The position numbers were made by a program, and so were the translations under genes. A DNA stretch of 48,113 bases from a virus. The notes under the pieces were generated by a model. The model searched no databases. It was not told the DNA's origin and saw only the letters and a list, made by a program, of their open reading frames with translations. The stretch covers positions 1-48,113 of IMG/VR virus record IMGVR_UViG_3300023099_000010; one strand, given 5' to 3'. Positions 38,892 to 47,031 of this stretch are shown here, piece after piece (within the stretch, counting starts at the first letter, position 1; each line of letters begins with the position of its first letter).

Positions 38892-39468
38892 TAAGTCTCA
38901 TCCGAAGGGTTTTGCAGGCTTCTTCGGATAGTTTAGCCAAACGCCTGGCCTCCCGTTCGGTAGCCCCGGCTAGAAGGGCTGCTACGTAGGCTTGTTCTTC
39001 CTCAGTACAGGTAGCGGCCAGCTCGTCTAGAACGGCTTGGAGCTCGCTACTGGCCTCGATACGGTCCCTCTCGTCGTAGCTTAGGAAGCCCTCGGGAAGG
39101 TCGGCAATGTCGGACTTGACCTCACGTCGGTTGGACCGGGGATGGCTGGCTGTCATCTGCTTGCAGAGCTCACGTTGAACTTCGTGCAGGATTTTCCACA
39201 TGCAAATCGAACTGAACTTACCCCGAGCCGGGTTGAAGGTGTCAAGGGTCTTGAGGACCCCAATAACCCCGGCCTGCATTAGGTCGTCTTTCGAGTCTGC
39301 GAAGTTAAGGAAGGCCTGTTTTACCTGGTACTTCTTAACTACCTTGGCTACTAGCCCCATGTTCTGAGCTACCAGGATACCCGCAATCGACTTAGCCCGG
39401 GCCGTCTGTCCGGTAGCCTTGGCTTCTTGGTAGTCTCGGATTTGTTTTTCTGTTACGCCGGTTTCCAC
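38872..39468 (-). CDS. phage RNA polymerase sigma factor
   Basis: 198 residues, GTG start. Region 2 is clear: AQNMGLVAKVVKKYQ, then DLMQAGVIGVLKTLDTFNP and FSSICMWKILHEVQREL (about 35-120), the core-binding and -10 recognition segments. A region-4-like helix pair ends the protein (TEEEQAYVAALLAGATEREA...CKTLRMRLSETL). Probably directs host polymerase to phage late promoters. Its own promoter, six bases upstream, is covered by a palindrome. Confidence 0.82.
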   Translation of the reverse strand: METGVTEKQIRDYQEAKATGQTARAKSIAGILVAQNMGLVAKVVKKYQVKQAFLNFADSKDDLMQAGVIGVLKTLDTFNPARGKFSSICMWKILHEVQRELCKQMTASHPRSNRREVKSDIADLPEGFLSYDERDRIEASSELQAVLDELAATCTEEEQAYVAALLAGATEREARRLAKLSEEACKTLRMRLSETLSN

Positions 39469-39474
39469 TTAACA

Positions 39475-39508
39475 TAGATAACGCCTTGACCGTTTCCAGT
39501 CAAGGCGT
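39475..39508 (-). promoter_or_regulatory. sigma-gene promoter with overlapping palindromic operator
   Basis: TTGACT (39498-39503), 17-bp spacer, TATCTA (39475-39480), six bases to the GTG at 39468. A perfect palindrome, ACGCCTTGAC and GTCAAGGCGT (39481-39490, 39499-39508, 8-base centre), covers the -35 and spacer. It could be an operator or double as a terminator hairpin for the upstream gene, but there is no U-run. Confidence 0.65.
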
Positions 39509-39527
39509 AATTCTCGTATCGCTGTAA

Positions 39528-39893
39528 TTATCCTTCTCGGCTCAGCTTGGCGTGTGCACGAAGGGTAGCCAGTTCGCCACGTAGAAGGGAGTTCTCTAGG
39601 GTAAGCCGTTGGATTTCCGCGAAGGAAACCTCGACTTCCTTAGCTGTAGCTAGCCCGGCCTTCTTGCCAAGTCGGTAGCCCTGGCTGTATTCCGACTCGC
39701 TTTCGTACAGTCTGTAATCGAAGAACTGGCTTTGACTGTCTGGGGCGTCGTCGTCTTCCTCTGGCTCGGGGTCCGGGGCGTCTTCGTAACACTGGTCGCA
39801 ACCCTGGCTACAAGGTACGAGAGGAATGGTGCTATCCTTGTAACTCTCTTGAATGGCCTTGACCCGCTTACCCTCTTCGGTCAAGACCCTCAT
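39528..39893 (-). CDS. hypothetical protein (121 aa)
   Basis: The ATG at 39893 overlaps the upstream stop (ATGA). Acidic, with VPCSQGCDQCYEDAPDPEPEE as a possible metal site and a coiled coil at the C-terminus (FAEIQRLTLENSLLRGELAT). Last gene before the sigma promoter. Function unknown. Confidence 0.65.
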   Translation of the reverse strand: MRVLTEEGKRVKAIQESYKDSTIPLVPCSQGCDQCYEDAPDPEPEEDDDAPDSQSQFFDYRLYESESEYSQGYRLGKKAGLATAKEVEVSFAEIQRLTLENSLLRGELATLRAHAKLSREG

Positions 39894-40282
39894 AGCTGGG
39901 CCTTGATTTCGTTGATAGTCCGAGCGCATGCATCGGCCTCGGCTCGCGCTACGCGAGCTCTAGCCTCAAACCCGGCAACCTTGGCAAAGGTTTTAGGTCC
40001 GGGCTTGCGTGCCAATAGTTTGATAGCTCGCAGCTCGTTACGTGCCTCTTCTAGCTGGGCATTGTGAAACCGGCGTTCCAGGTAAATGAGCTCGTCTGTA
40101 TCGAAGACCACTCGATACTTGGGCTGCTTCGGGGTGTAGATGCGCCAACGCCGGTCGAGTGGGTTGAACTTGAGGGTTTGCCCGGGGCCAACCTTAGGGG
40201 GCTCGGGGATGGCCTGGCTCTTGCCGTCGGCCAGGCGTTCGCGGTAGTAGATGGCCGGGAGTGCAGTTAGAGTGGATTTCAT
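39890..40282 (-). CDS. hypothetical protein (130 aa)
   Basis: AGGAAA upstream of the ATG. A beta-rich opening with PGQTLKFNPLDRRWRIYTPKQP leads to a long charged coiled coil (FHNAQLEEARNELRAIK...). Adaptor or DNA-associated role possible; not recognised. Confidence 0.65.
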   Translation of the reverse strand: MKSTLTALPAIYYRERLADGKSQAIPEPPKVGPGQTLKFNPLDRRWRIYTPKQPKYRVVFDTDELIYLERRFHNAQLEEARNELRAIKLLARKPGPKTFAKVAGFEARARVARAEADACARTINEIKAQL

Positions 40283-41217
40283 ACATTTCCTTGACTTGTA
40301 GGGAAGAACTCAGCTGAGAATTCAGCCGCCGAACCATCCTTGCGGAAGGTCCAGGATACGATAGATGCGCCGATGTCCCAACCGTTGGAGATACGGTTAG
40401 CGAACTCAGAACGCTTCTTCTGGAAGGTGCCACCGGCTACCCCGAAAACGTTCTCTGGGTAGGCCTGCACTGTAGCATACTTGTGGAAGTGTCCAATAGC
40501 CAAAACGTCGCAAGGCTCTTCTAGGGACTCGATACGGCTATTGAGGATACGTCGAATCGCGTTCCGTGTGCCAGCCCCGCCGTGGGGGTGCCAGAGTTGC
40601 CAGTTGGCCCCCAGGACCCGAGCTCGGCCCAGACAGACCCCCGCGAAAGACCAGTCAACCCCGGCCTCTCGCATCTTGGCCCCGAGCTGAACACCCGATA
40701 CCATACCCGAGCTGGTCGAGTAGTAACCATCGTGGTTCCCGTCGATGGCAATCCACTTGAACGGCTTAGCCCCGGAGATAACCTCTACCGCTAGGTCCGA
40801 TTGGTGGTCAAAACCTACTAGGTTTTGGTCGTGTAGGAGAACATCCTTATTGCCGTCTAGGATATCCCCAGTACAGATAATGTGTCGGATACCACGACCC
40901 CAGGCCATAGACAGGAACTTTTCCAGGCCGACTAGGTCCGTGTGAGACGACCCAAAGTGAGTGTCCGTAACGATGGCTACGGAGTGTCGTCCGGGCTTGG
41001 GGTCGGGGAGGATGACGGGCTTGGTAGGTCCGATAGATGGGCTACGGCTGGTAACCATACCGTCTTGGACCCGGATACGGAACCCTTCCGAGTTGGCTTC
41101 TTTGGCCAGCTTGGTAAGTTCCTTCTCCGAAAGGCCCAAACGAAGACACAACTTGTCAATCGGCTGGGCCTTCTTCGTTGTAAGACGAAGGATATCCCAG
41201 AAGCGGGTATCAGTCAC
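40279..41217 (-). CDS. calcineurin-like metallophosphoesterase (2) with HTH-like N-terminus
   Basis: 312 residues, GTG start (GTGA). The first ~55 residues form a winged-helix-like DNA-binding segment (KLCLRLGLSEKELTKLAKEA). The phosphoesterase has VTDTHFGSSH, CTGDILDGN, AIDGNHDGYY, WHPHGG and IGHFHKYA. The DNA-binding arm suggests an SbcD/Mre11-like nuclease or a DNA phosphatase. Confidence 0.82.
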   Translation of the reverse strand: MTDTRFWDILRLTTKKAQPIDKLCLRLGLSEKELTKLAKEANSEGFRIRVQDGMVTSRSPSIGPTKPVILPDPKPGRHSVAIVTDTHFGSSHTDLVGLEKFLSMAWGRGIRHIICTGDILDGNKDVLLHDQNLVGFDHQSDLAVEVISGAKPFKWIAIDGNHDGYYSTSSGMVSGVQLGAKMREAGVDWSFAGVCLGRARVLGANWQLWHPHGGAGTRNAIRRILNSRIESLEEPCDVLAIGHFHKYATVQAYPENVFGVAGGTFQKKRSEFANRISNGWDIGASIVSWTFRKDGSAAEFSAEFFPTSQGNV

Positions 41218-41999
41218 TTGGAAATTTCCCAGCCACCGGTGTAGGTCTTTTCACTGTACGGGTTCAAACCACAGACGATTAGCTTCTGATTAACCGGGCT
41301 AAGTGTGATTTCCCCGTGTGTCCCGACGAAGAGCATTTTACCGAACTCCGTACGAAATCCAACCCCCCGGCTCGGATACACACCAAGGGGACGTACCGTT
41401 TTGCCCTCAAGGAAAGCTTTTCGGGCTTCGTCGTTTGACTGGGTCTCTGTGAACTTGCTGGTATATCGAGCCTTGGCCTTGTCTCGCTTCTTCTGGACGC
41501 TGGCCTTAGCCTTTTCGTCCCGGGCTTTGGCTGCTTCAACCGCCTTGGCCTTGGCTTCCCGGCGGCGCTTCTCGGATTTGAGCTCAGCGGCTTTGAGGGC
41601 CAGCCAGCTAAGAGCGTTGTCGAGGTGACCTTCGGTCATGTCCGAAACGTTGACGAAGGTTCCAGAGCTAGAGAACCACTTGCCACGCTTGCTCGGCTCC
41701 CCCGGGATAATCCAGAGCGACTCCGGTTCGTTGTTCAGGGACTTCCAGAGGTACTCCGGGCCGCTGAGGGTCTTGACTACCACGGCCGCATCCCCGACCC
41801 ATTCGAGGCCGACACCTCGGACGTAACGAACCTGCAACTTCTCGTCGTGATAAGCCGGGCGAATGGTCTTACCGGCCAAGACAGCCGTCAAAGCAGCCGA
41901 GGCCACTACGACCTTTTCCCCAGGGGCTAGTGGTGCGGTCACAGTAACCGACTCCCGGGCGTTGATAGAAACTTGAACCGTTTGAACTTTGGTAGTCAT
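41214..41999 (-). CDS. hypothetical protein (261 aa)
   Basis: Two beta-rich ends (residues 1-110 and 195-261) are joined by a Lys/Ala/Glu-rich coiled coil (about 135-185). Opening: TVQVSINARESVTVTAPLAPG. No enzyme motif. Could be a structural or assembly factor. Overlaps both neighbours by 4 bases. Confidence 0.68.
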   Translation of the reverse strand: MTTKVQTVQVSINARESVTVTAPLAPGEKVVVASAALTAVLAGKTIRPAYHDEKLQVRYVRGVGLEWVGDAAVVVKTLSGPEYLWKSLNNEPESLWIIPGEPSKRGKWFSSSGTFVNVSDMTEGHLDNALSWLALKAAELKSEKRRREAKAKAVEAAKARDEKAKASVQKKRDKAKARYTSKFTETQSNDEARKAFLEGKTVRPLGVYPSRGVGFRTEFGKMLFVGTHGEITLSPVNQKLIVCGLNPYSEKTYTGGWEISK

Positions 42000-42553
42000 T
42001 TTTCGTAGTCTTTCTTTGCTATGCGTACGATGTCTTGGGGCGTTTTGGCTAGGTAGGCATTGGACAACTCATCCAAGGCCGGGGTCTCTAGGGTGTTCCA
42101 GGGAGTTGCCAGGCAGATAGCCGAGCCGAGGGGGTTGCGGTTGGCCCATTGAATGAGCGTTTCCGTTCGGTCTTCGATAAGGATATCGGCCGCGAAATAC
42201 TGCTTTAGCTCCCCGGGGCAAAAGACGATTTCGCTTTCCTTGAAGCCGAGCTCTAGAAGGTGAACCACACGAGCCCGGTGCCAGGTTTCCGAACCCGACC
42301 AAGGTGCGGTTAGAGCTACTACCTTATCCAGCTTCCGTAGCTCCGTCAAGACCTCGTGTGCATGTTCGAAGGCCTGCATACGGTTGGCACGTTCCCCGAG
42401 TCCTAGGAATACGGTACGTCGGAGCTCGTCTAGTTCCGCATAGACATCGTAACGCCCAGTGGCGACGTAGGCCGGGAGACCAAGCGCCTTGAACAAGCGT
42501 TGGCACTCCCCCATGAAATCTACGAGCACTTCGTCGACGTCGATTGCTATCAC
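41996..42553 (-). CDS. HAD-family 5'-nucleotidase
   Basis: 185 residues. AIDVDEVLVDF gives the DxDxV nucleophile pair (Asp5, Asp7), LTAPWSGS the HAD motif II threonine, and DILIEDRTETL the acidic motif IV. Size and spacing match 5'(3')-deoxyribonucleotidases. It probably adjusts dNMP pools during replication. Confidence 0.82.
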   Translation of the reverse strand: MIAIDVDEVLVDFMGECQRLFKALGLPAYVATGRYDVYAELDELRRTVFLGLGERANRMQAFEHAHEVLTELRKLDKVVALTAPWSGSETWHRARVVHLLELGFKESEIVFCPGELKQYFAADILIEDRTETLIQWANRNPLGSAICLATPWNTLETPALDELSNAYLAKTPQDIVRIAKKDYEK

Positions 42554-42876
42554 GGCTTACCCTCGACACGGACCGTCAGAAGAGTAGGGACAAGGATTTG
42601 CAAAAGCATTTCCTCCACTTGGTCGATTTGCTCTGGGTCGGCAAGTACAGTTTTGAGGTACTCCCGAGCTCCCGAGCCGTAGGATACAGCGTGCCCTACT
42701 TCGTGACAGACCGTCTCGAATAGAACCCCCTCGGCTAGGGCTTTCCTCACGAGGATAACGCCCGTGTGAACGTTGCAAGCCCCTACTGCATCCCGGAGAA
42801 CCTTACGCTCCCGGGGAGTTGCCTCTAGAATTGAGTAGGTGACCTGCCCGACTTGGGCTGTAGCAATCTCTCGCAT
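42550..42876 (-). CDS. HExxH zinc-metalloprotease-like protein
   Basis: 108 residues from 42876. ETVCHEVGHAVSYG supplies HExxH, preceded by a short beta segment ending VILVRKALAEG, which resembles ImmA/IrrE-type peptidases in miniature. The usual third ligand (H or E some 20-25 residues on) could be an acidic residue in ADPEQIDQVEE. Possible targets: repressor or host regulator. Moderate confidence. Confidence 0.68.
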   Translation of the reverse strand: MREIATAQVGQVTYSILEATPRERKVLRDAVGACNVHTGVILVRKALAEGVLFETVCHEVGHAVSYGSGAREYLKTVLADPEQIDQVEEMLLQILVPTLLTVRVEGKP

Positions 42877-42884
42877 ACGGTAAC

Positions 42885-43370
42885 CTAAGGCTTGCTGGCG
42901 CGTTGGGCAAGGGCTAGTGCGCCATACATGAGAACTGAGCAAGCCGCGTGGGCTACGTGAGGGAGGTGGCTCGGGGGATTGCCTTCGGGGTCCGGCTCGT
43001 CGTCCAGCCATTTGCCGTTATCCACGGCCGATAGGTGACGCAAGGCGGCATCTAGGTAACGCTCTTTCGGCTCTACCTTCGTCCAGTTGTCCGGCTGGTA
43101 CTTGGCCGCGCCATACTTCAAAACCCCAATGACCTCGACCACGATAGGCAGAAAGTGTCGGTTCGCGAAAAGGGGGTGTAGGTACTTGGAAAGCTGGGGC
43201 TTCTTACCATCGTGTTTGATACCGACTTCGGGCTTGGGGATTGGGGCCTTCTTAGCCGGGGCCGGGTCAAACACACTCCCGAAGCCTCTAGGGTCACAGT
43301 AATCCCCGTAGTGAGACCCCCAGCCAAGCCCACAGTTACGGCAAATACCCGACTTACCGCCTGCTCTCAT
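42885..43370 (-). CDS. dATP/dGTP diphosphohydrolase-like protein (DUF5664, MazG-like)
   Basis: 161 residues. KHDGKKPQLSKYLHP, VLKYGAAKYQPDNWTKVEPKER and LDAALRHLSAVDNG with a later HLPHVAHAACSVLMY form the all-helical pyrophosphatase core of this phage family. An N-terminal CRNCG...YCD pair may bind zinc. Related MazZ enzymes clear dATP/dGTP in phages with diaminopurine DNA, but I see no PurZ gene in the window. Confidence 0.75.
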   Translation of the reverse strand: MRAGGKSGICRNCGLGWGSHYGDYCDPRGFGSVFDPAPAKKAPIPKPEVGIKHDGKKPQLSKYLHPLFANRHFLPIVVEVIGVLKYGAAKYQPDNWTKVEPKERYLDAALRHLSAVDNGKWLDDEPDPEGNPPSHLPHVAHAACSVLMYGALALAQRASKP

Positions 43371-43798
43371 AGCTGAATCCTCCCGTCAAAGTCCTGCATC
43401 TTAACTCCGTCTACGTAGACCGTAGCCTTGTCGTAAGTCTTAACGCCCCGGGACAAGCTTGCATGCATCATCTTAAGGGTAATCAATGAATACTCGGGGG
43501 TCAAAATCGGCTCAGGCGCTAGGGGGCTACCCTCTCGGGTTCGCTTGAAGGCCCAGCACAGGTTGCAGAGAAGCAGACCCTTGAACACATACAGTCCCTT
43601 GCGCTCGTCGTTACACCGGTCGCACAGATGCACCGGCCCTTCTTTGGCCTTCGCTTCTTTGAGCTCATACCAAGTCATGGGAGGAATACCAGCGGCCCGG
43701 CTGGCTACACTGCAGTCCAGCTTATGACTACGCTTGCCCTTGCACTCTGGGCAAGGGGGCTTGTCGTCTTTTTCCGTTAGTGTCCTAATCGTTCGCAT
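43367..43798 (-). CDS. zinc-ribbon protein (143 aa)
   Basis: Three Cys pairs: CPECKGKRSHKLDC (about 16-29), CDRCND (about 59-64) and CNLCW (about 77-81), suggesting two zinc sites. A beta-rich C-terminal end closes the protein (DKATVYVDGVKMQDF). It starts inside the 3' end of the polymerase gene. Likely nucleic-acid associated; function unknown. Confidence 0.68.
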   Translation of the reverse strand: MRTIRTLTEKDDKPPCPECKGKRSHKLDCSVASRAAGIPPMTWYELKEAKAKEGPVHLCDRCNDERKGLYVFKGLLLCNLCWAFKRTREGSPLAPEPILTPEYSLITLKMMHASLSRGVKTYDKATVYVDGVKMQDFDGRIQL

Positions 43799-44720
43799 AA
43801 TTCCAGGCCTTTCCGTCTCGCTTGTAGAATTGCTGGGCCCCTTGTGCCAAGCCTAGGGGGCTGCCGTGCTCGTCGTAAACCCAATCGTCCGAGTCCCAGG
43901 GCACAAGCGTACCAGAGGAATCGAATACGTCAAAGGCTTGCTTGGACCATACCCGCATTAGGGTAGGGTCTAGTTTCGCGAAGTCAACTGGCACGTGGGT
44001 TAGAAACCGGTTGGCCGTGTCCACCATAATACGTGCCACTTCTATAGCCACGGCCGCGGCCTGGGGTCCGTCTGGCGTTTCTACGATAACTTCGTCGTGA
44101 ATCATGTTGACGGCCCGAGAGCCGAACAGGGCAGACCCCGGGGTTCGCACGTAGCACCGGCGCACGATTTCGTAGAAAGCACTCTTCGCAATGTCCGCGC
44201 CAAGTCCTTGGAAGTTGGAGTTACAAGCCGCGGTGAACGAACAACCGGAACGGACGCGCTCGGACACGAGTTGAACGATGGTAATGCCGTCGTCCGTCTG
44301 TCGGTCGCTAATGTATTTGAAGTAGAGGACCATTTCCGGCCAACGCTTGAGCCATTGCGCTCGGAGCTCCCTGGCCTGGTCTTCGGTAATCAGTACCTTG
44401 TAGGACTTCCAAGCGAAGTGGCAAAGGCGTTTCGGTCCCAGCCCTCCCGGATAGCCGAAGTTACAAACCTTGGCCGTTTGGCGGGCCATATCTACGTCAT
44501 GCCTCTTCTTGTTAGCCTTGGCATCCTCATAGGAAATACCCAGGATTTGGGCCCCTAGAGCCAGGTGGGGGTCAAGACCGCTTTTCAGTGCCTCTCCCAG
44601 CTCCGAGAACCCTACCAGCCTGTAGCAGGCTTCAGCCAGGGTGTAGAGCTCTAGTTGCGGGTAGTCTGCCTGAGCGAAGACGAAGCCTTCTCGGGGGACG
44701 ATGCACTCTCGGATGCCCAT
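43785..44720 (-). CDS. family A DNA polymerase, C-terminal fragment (palm/fingers)
   Basis: 311 residues. Contains motif A FAQADYPQLELYTLAEA, motif B RQTAKVCNFGYPGGLG and motif C IHDEVIVE. Begins at GIRECIVPREG, exactly where the upstream fragment stops in family A alignments. Its ATG overlaps the HNH stop (TAATG) and has AAAGG about 9 nt upstream, so it can be translated on its own. It presumably joins the N-terminal fragment to make a split polymerase. Confidence 0.85.
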   Translation of the reverse strand: MGIRECIVPREGFVFAQADYPQLELYTLAEACYRLVGFSELGEALKSGLDPHLALGAQILGISYEDAKANKKRHDVDMARQTAKVCNFGYPGGLGPKRLCHFAWKSYKVLITEDQARELRAQWLKRWPEMVLYFKYISDRQTDDGITIVQLVSERVRSGCSFTAACNSNFQGLGADIAKSAFYEIVRRCYVRTPGSALFGSRAVNMIHDEVIVETPDGPQAAAVAIEVARIMVDTANRFLTHVPVDFAKLDPTLMRVWSKQAFDVFDSSGTLVPWDSDDWVYDEHGSPLGLAQGAQQFYKRDGKAWNYAND

Positions 44721-45157
44721 TACTTCTGACCTTTCATGTAGGCTAGTAGCGCTTCTGCTTGGGCTACAGTCATATCGGATTTCATGGTATTGGCTCTGTA
44801 TGAGATTACCCTGACGTTACCTGCAACGTATCCGAGTTCAGGGATGACCTTGTCAAGAGAGGGCGAGTTGCTCCTGATTCCCTCCCCCGTGGTGGAGTAG
44901 TCTATGAAGACTCCCAGAATAGGACACACTTCGGGCAATTCGATTACGTGCACCTCACAAGGTAAACCTGAGGCTTTAGCTCTAGTTTTAGCCCGACTCC
45001 AAGCTTTGGCGACCCAGAACGATTGGGGATTTTCGCTTCGTCTTTTCTTGTCCGAGCGGATTTGATTGGCTCTGAGGACATCTTTCTTTCGATGGTAGTA
45101 GTCCTTGCGCCAGGCTTTTAGAGCCTTCTTAGATTCTGCAGATTCGGATTTGAGCAT
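44720..45157 (-). CDS. HNH/EDxHD-type homing endonuclease inserted in polymerase gene
   Basis: 145 residues. A basic helical N-terminus is followed by EVCPILGVFIDY, SPSLDKVIPELGYVAGNVRV and ISYRANTMKSDMT, a layout I know from small phage homing endonucleases (SLDR...GY..GNV...N..K). Its ATG lies within the end of the polymerase N-terminal gene with AGGA upstream. The inserted DNA is almost wholly filled by this gene, leaving little room for an intron. It likely spreads into uninterrupted polymerase genes. Confidence 0.72.
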   Translation of the reverse strand: MLKSESAESKKALKAWRKDYYHRKKDVLRANQIRSDKKRRSENPQSFWVAKAWSRAKTRAKASGLPCEVHVIELPEVCPILGVFIDYSTTGEGIRSNSPSLDKVIPELGYVAGNVRVISYRANTMKSDMTVAQAEALLAYMKGQK

Positions 45158-46266
45158 GTAGTTCGTCCTGTATCAGCCAACCCGAAACGACAGTGGATGG
45201 GCATCTGTACACCCTTTCGCAGCATTTCGATATCGTTTTTCATGACCTTAGAGAAGGTCGAAAAGTCGGCATACGCTTCTAGTAAGTCATCTTCGGTGAC
45301 CTTGCAAGCGTCCGAGTCTAGCGAAACCTCTCCCGTGGCTGTCACACGGAGCGGGATTCCCTTCTCTTTGCAGACGGCAATCATCCTCTCTTTGGCAGCC
45401 TTGGTGTCTCGGGTGCCGTCAGCTCTTACTAGTCCCGCTTCCGTGAGCTCAGATTTAAGCCGTTCATACTCGGCCGAAACTTGCTCCTCAAGTTTATCTA
45501 CCGAAGCCAACGAAGTGCGCAAGCCCCAGCACTCAGCCAGGCGGAACGCGAAGTAGTACCGAGCTTGATTGAACTGGTCTACTAAGAGCTCCCCTGCGTA
45601 GCGTTCCTGCGCGTAGTAGACGTCCGAGGTAGCTACCGCGTCTTCCTTGGGGTAACGTAGGACCCCCATGGGGTCGGGGTTGGGTTGGAGCATCTTGGCT
45701 GCTTTGGCCCATTGCGGGTCCGTGTAGCCATACTGTGAGGCCCAATAGGCTACGGCCTTGTCCGTGTGCACGAAGGGTGCAACGTAGTCCCGCGCAAACT
45801 CTGGCCAGGCCTCTAGGGGTACGTGCTGAAACGCCCCGTAGAACATACGCCAGCTATCCTTTTCAAGTCGGGTCCCCCGGTACCGGCTCGATAGGTCGTC
45901 TAGGCCGTACTTGTGGGTAATCCACTTCCCATCCGACCCCATCCGACCCCGGAAGCAGCCGAGGCCAATATCGATAAGCTGCTGACGCAACATGGTACAG
46001 GTAACGCGGTTTTCGTCGTAGGCCTTGAACACCTTAGGGATAAGGCTTGGCCGGTAAGCGCACATAACGACCATATCGAAGGCTACGTTATGCCCGACGA
46101 AAAGCCGGCCCTCATCTAGCCAGCTCTCGAATAGGTCCGCGCCTTCCTTGTGGTGTGCCAGGGCTGGCCGTCCGTCGTCGCCCATATAAGACACACATAC
46201 GAGCTCGGGGGCGTTGACCCCCGGCCGGATGAGGTGGGTCTCGGTATCAAAGATGGCTAGTTTCAC
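45118..46266 (-). CDS. family A DNA polymerase, N-terminal fragment (3'-5' exonuclease and thumb)
   Basis: 382 residues, GTG start in GTGA. DnaQ-type exonuclease: IFDTETH (Asp7, Glu9), GHNVAFDM (Asp64) and the later PKEDAVATSDVYY. The thumb follows and the protein ends at GRTTCSNPNLQNLRR, the conserved stretch just before motif A, plus one extra Leu from the insert. The catalytic palm is in the separate gene 43785-44720. Confidence 0.87.
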   Translation of the reverse strand: MKLAIFDTETHLIRPGVNAPELVCVSYMGDDGRPALAHHKEGADLFESWLDEGRLFVGHNVAFDMVVMCAYRPSLIPKVFKAYDENRVTCTMLRQQLIDIGLGCFRGRMGSDGKWITHKYGLDDLSSRYRGTRLEKDSWRMFYGAFQHVPLEAWPEFARDYVAPFVHTDKAVAYWASQYGYTDPQWAKAAKMLQPNPDPMGVLRYPKEDAVATSDVYYAQERYAGELLVDQFNQARYYFAFRLAECWGLRTSLASVDKLEEQVSAEYERLKSELTEAGLVRADGTRDTKAAKERMIAVCKEKGIPLRVTATGEVSLDSDACKVTEDDLLEAYADFSTFSKVMKNDIEMLRKGVQMPIHCRFGLADTGRTTCSNPNLQNLRRL

Positions 46267-46484
46267 TTTTCGTCCAGAAGCTCGAACAAGGTCCGGCCGT
46301 CAATAGAAATCTCTTCTAGGACAAGCTGTAGAATGTCCCTCTTTGAATCATAGCAGTTGTTTTCAAGGCAATAGGTTTCGACCAAGCCCTGGCACCGGCC
46401 ATACATAGACCACCAAGTATCCTTAGTGTGTGGTGTTCCTAGGAAGTCTGCCAATTCCTGCTTTACTTTGGTTAGTAGGCTCAC
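46263..46484 (-). CDS. hypothetical protein (73 aa)
   Basis: The GTG at 46484 overlaps the upstream stop (GTGA). Helical, acidic C-terminal half (LQLVLEEISIDGRTLFELLDEK) and a Trp-rich middle. It precedes the polymerase gene with the same stop/start coupling. Function unknown. Confidence 0.62.
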   Translation of the reverse strand: MSLLTKVKQELADFLGTPHTKDTWWSMYGRCQGLVETYCLENNCYDSKRDILQLVLEEISIDGRTLFELLDEK

Positions 46485-46822
46485 GCTGTACCTTCTTTCT
46501 TGCGCTTCTCTTCCTCCCAAAACGGGAGCAAGTCTCGGACCCTAGCTACTGTCTCGGCTGTCAGGAATGGGGCCGGTAGGGTGATAGTCATGGTCCCGGC
46601 CTCTTTCATGTAGGCCGTATCGTAATCCCCTGTAGCTAGCCACTCCTCGGCTCTGAGCTCGGCTTCCTCGGGTGAATCGAACATCTGGAACCGGGGGACG
46701 TAGGTAGTAGGTCCGGTTTGCTTGAACGCAACGGCCATCCAGATAGATACTTCCCAACGGCCTTCCCCCAGGTTCCTGGCTACCTTGGGGTCCGGCGGGG
46801 CTTGCTTACGAAATGGCCACAT
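46481..46822 (-). CDS. hypothetical protein (113 aa)
   Basis: Start at MWPFRKQ (46822) with AAAGG upstream. A beta-sandwich-like N-terminal part (RWEVSIWMAVAFKQTG) precedes an EEAELRAEEWL helix and a highly charged end (EEEKRKKEGTA). Function unknown. Confidence 0.65.
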   Translation of the reverse strand: MWPFRKQAPPDPKVARNLGEGRWEVSIWMAVAFKQTGPTTYVPRFQMFDSPEEAELRAEEWLATGDYDTAYMKEAGTMTITLPAPFLTAETVARVRDLLPFWEEEKRKKEGTA

Positions 46823-46824
46823 GG

Positions 46825-47025
46825 CTAACCTTTCTTGTACTCGGACAACTTCAACGGCGCTAGTCCGCCTTTGCATCTAGCGCAAACCATACGACGACCA
46901 CGCAAAACGGCCCCATTGACTAGAGCCAATAGGTAAGACTCGGTTTGAGCGAACGATTGCGACGGGTGTTTAGCCCTGCAGATTTCAAGCTTACAGACAA
47001 CGCAAGTGCAAACAACGGTAGTCAC
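46825..47025 (-). CDS. zinc-ribbon small protein (66 aa), first gene of right-hand operon
   Basis: GTG start. CTCVVC and a second CARC pair near the end give one zinc ribbon. It starts six bases after a TACCTT hexamer, so it is the leaderless first gene of the operon that leads through polymerase and sigma to terminase. Confidence 0.65.
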   Translation of the reverse strand: MTTVVCTCVVCKLEICRAKHPSQSFAQTESYLLALVNGAVLRGRRMVCARCKGGLAPLKLSEYKKG

Positions 47026-47031
47026 CTGGAT

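Noticed and set aside
42885-43370. Z-genome (diaminopurine) phage
   Set aside because: Only a diphosphohydrolase-like gene is present; PurZ and a DatZ-type HD phosphohydrolase were not found.
44720-45157. Group I intron or intein in the polymerase gene
   Set aside because: The endonuclease gene fills almost the whole insert, leaving no room for a ribozyme core. The upstream polymerase frame stops at once inside the insert, so an in-frame intein is excluded. A compact intron overlapping the gene cannot be fully excluded without RNA data.
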